NCBI GenBank assembly: GCA_033722295.1
Contig: JAWVZH010000167.1
Coordinates: 1-6,029 of the forward strand
Length of the DNA: 6,029 nucleotides
DNA from: JAWVZH01 sp033722295
GTDB taxonomy: Bacteria > Bacteroidota > Bacteroidia > Chitinophagales > Saprospiraceae
Direction of reading: 5' to 3'
The notes beneath the pieces are model-generated. The model was not told the DNA's origin. It worked only from the letters and a program-made list of their open reading frames with translations, and did not search any database. Shown here piece by piece: positions 1 to 5,896 of this stretch (within the stretch, counting starts at the first letter, position 1; every line of letters begins with the position of its first letter). The position numbers and the translations under genes are program-made.

Positions 1-153
1 AAAAAAAGAAGAGGTAGACCACCGAAGGCTAAATCGACAACTACCACTACTAAAAAAAGAAGAGGTAGACCGCCGAAGGCTAAATCAACAACTACCACTA
101 CCAAAAAAAGAAGAGGTAGACCGCCGAAGGCTAAATCAACAACTACCACTACT
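1..153 (+). repeat. 51-bp tandem repeat encoding AT-hook units (3 copies visible)
   Basis: Three head-to-tail 51-bp units lie at 1-51, 52-102 and 103-153, followed by AAAAAA at 154-159 that starts a fourth copy before it diverges. Units 1 and 2 differ at unit positions 21, 36 and 51. Units 2 and 3 differ only at position 51. Every difference is at a third codon position and is silent, so all three units encode the same 17 residues. The array runs off the left edge, so the total copy number is unknown. The near identity indicates recent duplication or gene conversion, and such arrays usually vary in length between strains. Confidence 0.95.
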
Positions 154-456
154 AAAAAAGACAGTGGCGGTTATCGCCTGAATCCATGGGACGAGTTTAT
201 TTTAAATACCCTGGCTTCAAAAGGAAAGGTGATGTCAAATACAGAAATAGTGAAGGCTGCCCAGGAGAGCGATTTGAAAAAAGAGGAAAAAGAAACCAAA
301 AAGAGTGTGGAAGGCAAGATCGTTCGAAGCATCCATAAGCTGGCAAACCGACGCGGCTTGATCATTAAAGTGAAAAAAGAAGGACGTGGATATAATTACG
401 GCCTGCCTGAATGGTCCGCTGGTAAAATGAAAGTCAAACCTGAATTTCAGGCCTAG
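1..456 (+). CDS. AT-hook repeat / winged-helix-like DNA-binding protein (5' partial)
   Basis: The frame is open from the first base of the window to the TAG at 454-456, giving 151 visible residues; the true start lies upstream. Residues 1-51 are three copies of KKRRGRPPKAKSTTTTT, each with an RGRP core, the minor-groove-binding signature of AT-hooks, set in lysines and followed by a Thr-rich linker. Residues 58-138 look like a compact globular domain. It has a helix (about 62-74), a second helix at NTEIVKAAQ (80-88), a charged Lys/Glu stretch (93-101), a probable recognition helix at VRSIHKLANRRG (108-119), then a strand-turn-strand (IIKVKKEGRGYNYGL, 121-135) like a winged-helix wing. The order recalls HARE-HTH or RpoE-delta-type wHTH domains, but that link is inference. 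The likely role is a nucleoid-associated or regulatory DNA-binding protein acting on AT-rich DNA. A GTG/ATG start near 229-234 would cut through the domain, so I reject it. The gene ends 33 bp before a strong terminator. Confidence 0.8.
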   Translation, partial: KKRRGRPPKAKSTTTTTKKRRGRPPKAKSTTTTTKKRRGRPPKAKSTTTTTKKDSGGYRLNPWDEFILNTLASKGKVMSNTEIVKAAQESDLKKEEKETKKSVEGKIVRSIHKLANRRGLIIKVKKEGRGYNYGLPEWSAGKMKVKPEFQA

Positions 457-488
457 CAATCATTCGGTACGTCCGGAAGATATGATGA

Positions 489-520
489 AGCCTACAGAAG
501 AATCTTCTGTGGGCTTTTTT
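489..520 (+). terminator. Rho-independent terminator of the AT-hook gene
   Basis: Bases 489-501 and 503-515 form an inverted repeat of 13 positions with one G-T wobble, closing on a very short loop (realistically about 3 nt, AAT). It is followed directly by a T-run at 515-520. It lies 33 bp after the stop codon of the AT-hook gene and 3 bp from the stop of the convergent tpiA. On the minus strand the hairpin is followed by TTCATCAT, not a clean U-tract, so it should work mainly for plus-strand transcripts. It could still block or stabilise the tpiA 3' end. Confidence 0.85.
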
Positions 521-522
521 AA

Positions 523-1278
523 TTATTTCAGTTGTTCGGAAATATCGATCAATTCTGAAAACGAATCCGGATTTAAGGACGCCCCACCGATCAGTCCACC
601 GTCGATATCAGGCTGAGCCAGCAATTCCCGGAAGTTCGCAGGCTTGACACTCCCTCCATAGAGAATTTGTATTTCTTCCTTAACCGAACCCGGAAAATTA
701 CTCCTTATCACTCTATGCATCTGCTGAGCCTGATCCGCACTGGCAGTTTCTCCCGTTCCTATGGCCCAAACAGGCTCGTAGGCAATGATCAATCTGGAAA
801 GGTCTTCATTGGATAAACCTTCCACTGCTTTGGATAATTGACGTATCACAACTGCATCCTGCTCACCTTCGGAGCGCTGTTGCAGCGTTTCACCAACGCA
901 AAGTATTGGCACCAGGTCATATTCGAGACATAGTTTTATTTTGGCATTTATAGCTTCGTCTGTCTCATTGTAATATTGTCGCCTTTCCGAATGGCCTATG
1001 ATGACCCGCGTAGCCCCGGTCGATCTGATCATCCCTGCAGACACTTCACCCGTAAACGCTCCTTTGTCATGTTCACTACAATTTTGAGCAGATACCATGA
1101 TGGGAAGATCGAGACGTGAGATGTCATCAGATAGCTGGGTAAGAAAGGGGTAAGCGCAAGACAGTATGGACTCCGTATGCTGTAAATCATCAAGACGGAG
1201 GCTTTCAACAAACTCTCTGACCTCGGCTTTGGTTTTATTCATCTTCCAGTTACCGGCAACTACATTTTGTCTTTTCAT
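523..1278 (-). CDS. tpiA: Triosephosphate isomerase
   Basis: This 251-residue protein, the usual bacterial length, interconverts dihydroxyacetone phosphate and glyceraldehyde 3-phosphate in cytoplasmic glycolysis and gluconeogenesis. It is a single TIM barrel with all key residues. The N-terminal AGNWKMN has Asn10 and Lys12. GHSERR (95-100) has the electrophile His96. AYEPVWAIGTG (166-176) holds the catalytic base Glu168 and starts the flexible loop 6. YGGSV (207-211) and GGLIGGASL (227-235) form the phosphate-binding site. The ATG at 1278-1276 fits the family N-terminus directly, and no Shine-Dalgarno sequence precedes it, as is common in Bacteroidota. It is transcribed divergently from ppk and converges on the AT-hook gene. 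No partner glycolytic gene is visible beside it, so it is probably a single-gene transcript. Confidence 0.98.
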   Translation of the reverse strand: MKRQNVVAGNWKMNKTKAEVREFVESLRLDDLQHTESILSCAYPFLTQLSDDISRLDLPIMVSAQNCSEHDKGAFTGEVSAGMIRSTGATRVIIGHSERRQYYNETDEAINAKIKLCLEYDLVPILCVGETLQQRSEGEQDAVVIRQLSKAVEGLSNEDLSRLIIAYEPVWAIGTGETASADQAQQMHRVIRSNFPGSVKEEIQILYGGSVKPANFRELLAQPDIDGGLIGGASLNPDSFSELIDISEQLK

Positions 1279-1287
1279 AGATTACAA

Positions 1288-1318
1288 TTGGTGACAAGGT
1301 AATAATACACGAACTTTA
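1288..1318 (+). promoter_or_regulatory. Candidate Bacteroidota-type promoter for ppk
   Basis: On the plus strand TTG (1288-1290) is followed after 20 nt by GAACTTTA (1311-1318), which matches the -7 consensus TAnnTTTG at four of six positions. It lies 35 bp upstream of the ppk start and overlaps the candidate tpiA promoter on the other strand. If both are real, the two divergent genes would compete for RNA polymerase. The evidence is weak. Confidence 0.28.
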
Positions 1319-1330
1319 CCACCTTACCAA
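1300..1330 (-). promoter_or_regulatory. Candidate Bacteroidota-type promoter for tpiA
   Basis: Read on the minus strand, TTG (plus 1328-1330) is followed after 20 nt by TATTATTA (plus 1300-1307). The Bacteroidota vegetative consensus is TTG, about 19-21 nt, then TAnnTTTG. The -33 element and spacing match, but the -7 element matches only partly (TA and two of the T's). It lies 21 bp upstream of the tpiA start. This is an inference from a weak motif. Confidence 0.3.
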
Positions 1331-1353
1331 CTGAGTAGAGATAATACTATATA

Positions 1354-3432
1354 ATGCACGCTGACGTCGCCACATCCCAGAGTCAATACGTGGAAAGAGA
1401 TATTTCATGGCTCTCTTTCAACTACAGAGTCTTACAAGAGGCAAAGGACCCTTCTGTTCCACTCCTCGAAAGATTGAAGTTCTTGGCGATCTACTCCTCC
1501 AACCTCGGCGAGTTCTTCAGGGTGAGAGTAGCCAACCACAGAAATCTGATTAGGCTGGGAAAGAAGACCAGGAAAAAGCTGGACTATGATCCAGAAGCAA
1601 CGTTGAATGAGATCATACGCATAGTGCGGGATCATATGAAGGAGTTTTCCAGAATTTTCGATGAAGAGGTGATTCCTGGATTACGCCAAAACAACATCAG
1701 CATTCTCAGAAGAAAGGAATTGAATAAAGAACAGGTCCAGTTCATATCCGAATATTTTGTCGAGAGTATGCTGCCTTTTTGCCAACCTGTTCTGCTCTTT
1801 GAACATAATGTTAAGCCTTTCCTCAATGATGCAGAACTCTATCTCGCTCTTGACATGATCCTGAAAGAGACGGACGGGAATGAACACTATTACGGTATCG
1901 TAAAGATCCCATCCGATCACAGGCCTCGTTTTATCGAGCTGCCGTCAAAGCCGGATAGCCATGACATCATCATGCTTGATGACGTGGTTCGTCACAATGC
2001 AAGTGTTCTCTTTCCCGGATTTGATATTCAGGACTCATATTCTATCAAGGTGACCAGGGATGCTGAATTGTATATTGATGATGAGTACAGCGGTGATCTG
2101 TTGCAAAAGATAAAGAACAGTTTGGCCAAGAGAAACGTAGGACCGGCAAGTCGACTTGTCTACGATGTCAATATGCCAAAAAAAATGCTTAAATATCTTG
2201 TTGATGTTCTGGAGCTTGAAAATTCGGATCTGATTCCAGAAAGCAAATACCACAATAATTTTGATTTCTTTCAATTTCCAGATTTCGGCAAAAAACATCT
2301 CAAGGATACTCCCCTGCCACCTATACCCTACAAACCACTGGAGTCCACCAGCAATTTGCTAGGTGCCATCGAGAGGAGAGATCATTTTATCAATGTCCCT
2401 TATCACAGCTATGAGTCTGTGATCCGGTTTTTCGAACAATCGGCCGTTGACCCTGAAGTCACCCATATCAAAATCGTGCAATATCGGGTAGCAAGAGATT
2501 CACGGATCATGGATGCTTTGATCCAGGCAGCCGAAAATGGAAAGAATGTCTTCGTGTTCATTGAGGTCAAAGCTCGGTTTGACGAAGAGGCCAATTTGAA
2601 ATGGGGTGAAAAACTGGAGTCTTCCGGGATCCGCGTGCGCTACAGTTTTCCCGGATTAAAAGTACATTCCAAGATCGCCTTGATTCGAAAGGTGACTCAG
2701 GGAGAGTCCAAGTTATATTCATACCTCTCCACCGGTAATTTTCATGAGGGCACAGCCAAGTTATATTCGGATTTCGGCTTTTTCACTTATGATAAGAGAA
2801 TCACAAAAGAAGTTGCTCGTCTATTCCGATTCCTGGAAACCGTGGTGATACCAGAAGCTGAATTTAAAAAATTGCTCGTCGGTCAGTTCAATCTGTATCA
2901 AAGCCTGGTTGATCTTGTCGAAAAAGAGATCGAAAATGCTGAAAAGGGCTTGCCTGCCTTCATAGATCTGAAACTCAATAGTCTTCAGGATCTGTCGATG
3001 GTAAAGTTGTTGGAAAAAGCTCAACGGAAAGGCGTCAAAATACGATTGATAGTGCGGGGTATTTGTTGTCTTAATAATTTTCCTGATGAAGAAAACCCAC
3101 CTTTGAATGTCATCAGCATTGTGGATCGGTTTCTCGAACATGCCAGAGTATATGTCTTCGGAAATGGTGGAGATCCCCTGGTTTATATTTCTTCTGCAGA
3201 TTGGATGATCCGAAATCTGCATCACAGAATAGAAACTGCCATACCGATATTTAATAAGGAAATAAAGAAAGAGATTAGAGAGTTGTATGAAATTCAATGG
3301 AAGGATAATGTCAAAGCAAGGGTTGTGGAGAAGGACCACAAGAATCACTATAAAAAAACTGGTAGTGACATAAGCTTCCGGTCGCAACTGGAAACTTATT
3401 TGTATTATAAACGAAAAGCGGAAAATGAGTAG
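1354..3432 (+). CDS. ppk: Polyphosphate kinase 1
   Basis: PPK1 reversibly moves the gamma phosphate of ATP onto inorganic polyphosphate, and is usually a peripheral membrane or cytoplasmic oligomer. The 692 residues compare with 688 in E. coli, and the sequence follows the E. coli enzyme along its length. The N-terminal domain is about 12-117 (ERDISWLSFNYRVLQEA). The middle domain is about 123-305 (YSIKVTRDAE at 229-238). The two phospholipase-D-like catalytic domains are about 332-497 and 505-677. LKVHSKIALI holds His438, equivalent to the autophosphorylated His435 of E. coli. LEHARVY holds His596, equivalent to His592. IKIVQYRVARDSRI (372-385), ARFDEEAN (407-414), STGNFHEGTAKLYSD (459-473), RGICCL (568-573) and SSADWMIRN (613-621) are also conserved. 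One oddity is Gly52 where the family motif NLDEF has Asp. The ATG at 1354 begins shortly before the conserved N-terminus, with no clear Shine-Dalgarno site. purB follows on the same strand after 43 bp. Confidence 0.98.
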   Translation: MHADVATSQSQYVERDISWLSFNYRVLQEAKDPSVPLLERLKFLAIYSSNLGEFFRVRVANHRNLIRLGKKTRKKLDYDPEATLNEIIRIVRDHMKEFSRIFDEEVIPGLRQNNISILRRKELNKEQVQFISEYFVESMLPFCQPVLLFEHNVKPFLNDAELYLALDMILKETDGNEHYYGIVKIPSDHRPRFIELPSKPDSHDIIMLDDVVRHNASVLFPGFDIQDSYSIKVTRDAELYIDDEYSGDLLQKIKNSLAKRNVGPASRLVYDVNMPKKMLKYLVDVLELENSDLIPESKYHNNFDFFQFPDFGKKHLKDTPLPPIPYKPLESTSNLLGAIERRDHFINVPYHSYESVIRFFEQSAVDPEVTHIKIVQYRVARDSRIMDALIQAAENGKNVFVFIEVKARFDEEANLKWGEKLESSGIRVRYSFPGLKVHSKIALIRKVTQGESKLYSYLSTGNFHEGTAKLYSDFGFFTYDKRITKEVARLFRFLETVVIPEAEFKKLLVGQFNLYQSLVDLVEKEIENAEKGLPAFIDLKLNSLQDLSMVKLLEKAQRKGVKIRLIVRGICCLNNFPDEENPPLNVISIVDRFLEHARVYVFGNGGDPLVYISSADWMIRNLHHRIETAIPIFNKEIKKEIRELYEIQWKDNVKARVVEKDHKNHYKKTGSDISFRSQLETYLYYKRKAENE

Positions 3433-3475
3433 AAAAAATTAAAATATGCTTTTCTTAAAATCATAAATAGAGTCT

Positions 3476-4819
3476 ATGCTCAAAGCCATTTCACCTATCG
3501 ATGGGCGCTATGCCAGTAAGACATCTGAACTCAAGGATTACTTCTCGGAATATGCGCTTATCCGATACAGAGTTCTGGTGGAAATAGAATATTTGATCTC
3601 ATTGAATGATCTCGGTTTACCACAATTGGACCTTTCCGAAGATCAAAAATCAGAATTAAGAGCGATCGTTGAAAACTTCGATGAAAACCAGGCGAGGGAA
3701 ATAAAGAGTATCGAAGTTACCACCAATCACGATGTCAAGGCAGTCGAATACTTCATCAAGGAAAGATTAAAGGAAAAAGGTATTACCGATTGTCTGGAGT
3801 TCGTACATTTTGCCTTGACCTCCCAGGATATCAATAATACAGCCCTGCCACTTCTGATCAAAAAAGCCAGCGAACAGGTTATGTGGCCGACCTTAAAGCA
3901 TTTGATCGAGGTCCTGGAGTCAAAGGCTTATGACTGGCTCAACCAACCTATGTTGGCCAGAACACACGGTCAACCGGCCAGTCCGACAACACTCGGAAAG
4001 GAATTTATGGTATTCATAGAACGACTCAAGGATCAGGTCATCGCGCTGGAATGCATCCAACTCAAAGCGAAGTTCGGAGGAGCCACTGGTCAGTTCAATG
4101 CCCATGTTGCGGCCTACCCTGATGTGAACTGGGTTTCATTTGCAAATGATTTCATCGATCGGCTGGGATTAAAAAGAAGTGTTTGGACCACTCAGATCGG
4201 CCATTATGACGATCATTCGGAGATCTTTCATGCCTGGATCAGGATCAATACCATCTTGATCGATATGTGTCGTGACATCTGGAATTACGTAGCGATGAAC
4301 TATTTCGTTCAAAAAACTGTGGCTAATGAGGTTGGGTCTTCAGCCATGCCGCATAAGGTTAATCCTATCGATTTTGAAAATGCCGAAGGTAATCTGGGTC
4401 TGTCGAACGCAATTTTTGACCATCTGGCACTGAAACTTCCTATATCCCGTCTGCAGCGCGACCTTACCGACAGCACGGTCAGTCGAAATATAGGTATCCC
4501 TTTTGCCCACTCACTTCTCGCCATGAAGAGCATCATGAAGGGCTTGCACAAACTTGTTGTCAATGAACAGAAGATCAACAAAGATCTAGATGAGAACTGG
4601 GCAGTTGTTGCTGAAGCTATTCAGACCATCCTCCGCAGAGAGGGATTTCCAAAGCCTTATGAAGCTTTGAAAGAGTTGACAAGAGGACAGAAGAATATCG
4701 ACGAGGAGACCATCAAGGCATTTATCGATAATCTGGACATCACCAAAAAATTAAAATCTGAAATGCGAAAGATCACTCCTCATAATTACATCGGCACATT
4801 ACGCCGTGAAAGCAAGTGA
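3476..4819 (+). CDS. purB: Adenylosuccinate lyase (E. coli-type)
   Basis: This enzyme removes fumarate from SAICAR (giving AICAR) and from adenylosuccinate (giving AMP), so it acts twice in purine synthesis. It is a soluble tetramer of the fumarase/aspartase superfamily. The 447 residues and the early ISPIDGRY motif (5-12) place it with the longer E. coli-type PurB. Visible motifs are TTNHDVKAVEYF (82-93), TSQDINN (115-121), RTHGQPASPTTLGKE (162-176) with the general acid His164, and QIGHYDDHSE (240-249). The superfamily signature GSSAMPHKVNP (287-297) carries the catalytic Ser289 on the mobile loop, and RLQRDLTDSTVSRN (325-338) follows. The start at 3476 sits just before the conserved N-terminus, with only a weak purine-rich stretch (ATAGAG) upstream. 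It lies 43 AT-rich bases after ppk without a clear terminator between, so read-through from ppk is likely. Its last 34 bases overlap the convergent anti-sigma gene. Confidence 0.98.
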   Translation: MLKAISPIDGRYASKTSELKDYFSEYALIRYRVLVEIEYLISLNDLGLPQLDLSEDQKSELRAIVENFDENQAREIKSIEVTTNHDVKAVEYFIKERLKEKGITDCLEFVHFALTSQDINNTALPLLIKKASEQVMWPTLKHLIEVLESKAYDWLNQPMLARTHGQPASPTTLGKEFMVFIERLKDQVIALECIQLKAKFGGATGQFNAHVAAYPDVNWVSFANDFIDRLGLKRSVWTTQIGHYDDHSEIFHAWIRINTILIDMCRDIWNYVAMNYFVQKTVANEVGSSAMPHKVNPIDFENAEGNLGLSNAIFDHLALKLPISRLQRDLTDSTVSRNIGIPFAHSLLAMKSIMKGLHKLVVNEQKINKDLDENWAVVAEAIQTILRREGFPKPYEALKELTRGQKNIDEETIKAFIDNLDITKKLKSEMRKITPHNYIGTLRRESK

Positions 4820-5244
4820 TCCATTCCTATCAACAGAAGGATGGAGAATGCTGAGAAAGCCAGAGTTGGCATCGATAGTGCATTGATGAGATCCAAGAGC
4901 CAGGATGTGTCTACTGTCCTTATAATACTAGACTCCTGTGACGGTAGTAAATAACCCACCGCCCCAGTCAGTATCATCGCCAGGAACGTGAACCATATTC
5001 CCCACATCGCAGAATTTTCTATCACCTCATGTTCTTTGACTCTTCTCAGGACATTTTGCAAAAGATTAGGGGGTGCCTCAAAATTATAGTGTTGTGCCAG
5101 ATCGGTATCCAGTTCCATGATCTTTTGCACTTCGTGACGCATTGTAGGCGTTTCTTCTAAATATCGCTCAAATTCCTGAAGTTCCTGATCGCTCAGATCC
5201 CCATCCACGTACCTCCAAATCAATTCATTCATTTTATCATTCAT
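4786..5244 (-). CDS. Probable membrane anti-sigma factor, zinc-less
   Basis: This 152-residue protein is translationally coupled to the ECF sigma gene by an ATGA overlap, the usual position of an anti-sigma factor. The N-terminus (7-40; WRYVDGDLSDQELQEFERYL, then ETP and an Arg/His-rich helix) has the typical anti-sigma opening, in which a Y-x-D-G-x-L segment leads into a helix ending near a cys-rich motif. Here the HxxxCxxC zinc site is absent, and the whole protein has no cysteine. Two hydrophobic segments follow, at 81-100 (WGIWFTFLAMILTGAVGYLL) and about 122-143, giving a two-helix inner-membrane anchor with a short basic C-tail (RRNVPM). The inferred role is to hold the sigma factor at the membrane until a signal releases it; a redox signal through zinc cysteines is ruled out. 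A second ATG at 5232-5230 is possible, but the ATGA coupling favours the first. Its 3' end overlaps purB. Confidence 0.75.
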   Translation of the reverse strand: MNDKMNELIWRYVDGDLSDQELQEFERYLEETPTMRHEVQKIMELDTDLAQHYNFEAPPNLLQNVLRRVKEHEVIENSAMWGIWFTFLAMILTGAVGYLLPSQESSIIRTVDTSWLLDLINALSMPTLAFSAFSILLLIGMDHLLSRRNVPM

Positions 5245-5798
5245 AGTTGATCACTCTGTTTTAATGAAATATTTTCGGTCAGTTCCCTTAATTTTTTCCT
5301 CGCACGGAACAATATGATTTTCACATTGCTTCCTGTTAGTCCGAGGATTTCTGAAACCTCATCTATACTCAATTCTTTGAGATAATAAAGTGACATCACA
5401 TCCCTTTCCTTCTCGCTAAGTTGATCAAGTAAATTCTGGATCAACTCCTGTCTGTCAGACTTCATCAATTCCTCTTCTCCCTTATTTCTTTCTGTGCTCA
5501 ATGAACTAAGGTTACTTTGATCTACAATATTTACTTTCCTCTTCTTAAAACGATCGAGACATGCCCTGCGAGTAATAATGTAAAGCCATGTTCGAACAGA
5601 CGAATCTCCACGAAATGTATTTGCTGATCTGAAAACTTTTACAAAAACATCCTGTGCTACTTCCTGTGATTCATGATAATTCTTCATCTGAGACATGGCC
5701 ACACTGAACACAAAGTCCTGATTCTCTCTTACAAGAACCTCAAGGGCTTTGTGGTCACCGCGAGCAATCGACTCAATAAGGTTTTGTTCGTCCGACAT
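5241..5798 (-). CDS. ECF-type RNA polymerase sigma factor (sigma-70 family)
   Basis: This 185-residue protein has the two-domain ECF layout. Region 2 spans about 7-88: the core-binding helices include ESQEVAQDVFVKVFRSANTF (43-62), followed by the promoter-melting and -10-reading part FRGDSSVRTWLYIITRRACLD (62-82). A variable, Ser/Glu-rich linker spans about 89-115. Region 4 spans about 120-174 (LDQLSEKERDVMSLYYLKEL, then SIDEVSEILGLTGSNVKIILFRARKKL) with the helix-turn-helix that reads the -35 element. No region 1.1 or 3 is present. It would direct core polymerase to a small regulon, controlled by the downstream membrane protein. The TGA stop overlaps the next ATG by 4 bases. The ATG at 5798-5796 is the only in-frame start near the conserved N-terminus; the ATG at 5806-5804 is out of frame. 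Its own upstream region carries a candidate ECF promoter, suggesting autoregulation. The ECF group is not assigned. Confidence 0.95.
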   Translation of the reverse strand: MSDEQNLIESIARGDHKALEVLVRENQDFVFSVAMSQMKNYHESQEVAQDVFVKVFRSANTFRGDSSVRTWLYIITRRACLDRFKKRKVNIVDQSNLSSLSTERNKGEEELMKSDRQELIQNLLDQLSEKERDVMSLYYLKELSIDEVSEILGLTGSNVKIILFRARKKLRELTENISLKQSDQL

Positions 5799-5808
5799 TT
5801 GGTCATTT

Positions 5809-5834
5809 GACGTCCCCGGATAAAGATAGGTTAC
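5809..5834 (-). promoter_or_regulatory. Candidate ECF-type promoter of the sigma/anti-sigma operon
   Basis: On the minus strand GTAACC (plus 5829-5834) is followed after 16 nt by CGTC (plus 5809-5812). ECF promoters usually have an AAC-containing -35 and a CGT-type -10 at this spacing, and the same pair occurs on the other strand. Transcription would start near 5802, only about 4-5 nt before the sigma ATG, so the mRNA would be almost leaderless. An alternative vegetative -7 element, TATCTTTA (plus 5821-5828), overlaps it and would leave a longer leader. It lacks a TTG at the right distance. Confidence 0.45.
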
Positions 5835-5858
5835 TAATTTTTATAAAAAAGTGTAACC
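5829..5858. promoter_or_regulatory. 30-bp near-palindrome in the divergent sigma / membrane-gene region
   Basis: Arms GGTTAC (5829-5834) and GTAACC (5853-5858) flank a perfect 12-bp AT palindrome TTTTTATAAAAA (5838-5849), with 3 unmatched bases on each side. Overall 12 of 15 base pairs are symmetric. The arms serve as the two candidate -35 elements facing outward. It could alternatively be a regulator's operator. The AT-rich core without a GC stem makes a transcription terminator unlikely. Confidence 0.7.
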
Positions 5859-5878
5859 AATATTTCAATAGTCGCGTC
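5853..5878 (+). promoter_or_regulatory. Candidate ECF-type promoter of the divergent membrane-protein gene
   Basis: GTAACC (5853-5858, preceded by T to give TGTAAC) is followed after 16 nt by CGTC (5875-5878), the same elements and spacing as on the opposite strand. A start site near 5885 would leave a leader of about 12 nt before the ATG at 5897, which has an A-run (5888-5894) but no strong Shine-Dalgarno site. This links the truncated gene to the neighbouring sigma factor. Confidence 0.5.
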
Positions 5879-5896
5879 CAAGCGGATAAAAAAACT

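Noticed and set aside
1..153. CRISPR array from the regular repeats
   Set aside because: The units are contiguous, in frame and coding, with no unique spacers.
229..456. Separate 75-residue gene starting at GTG 229
   Set aside because: The same frame is open upstream through the AT-hook units, and this start would remove the first helix of the globular domain.
489..515. Bidirectional terminator also serving tpiA
   Set aside because: On the minus strand the hairpin is followed by TTCATCAT, not a continuous U-run, so I call it only for the plus strand.
2821..3387. Long open frame of 188 codons on the minus strand inside ppk
   Set aside because: It lies antisense to the catalytic C-terminal half of ppk, gives a composition without recognisable motifs and is explained by the ppk codon pattern.
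3433..3475. Terminator or strong promoter between ppk and purB
   Set aside because: Only 4-bp AT stems are visible, and no TTG pairs with the TATGCTTT element at a proper spacing.
5510..5515. Another GGTTAC inside the sigma gene, which could be a further -35 box
   Set aside because: There is no GACG/CGTC at the 16-nt spacing on either side and it lies in conserved coding sequence. It serves as a useful negative example.
5829..5858. Palindrome as a terminator hairpin
   Set aside because: It lies between divergent 5' ends and has an AT-only core, three mismatched pairs and no trailing U-tract.
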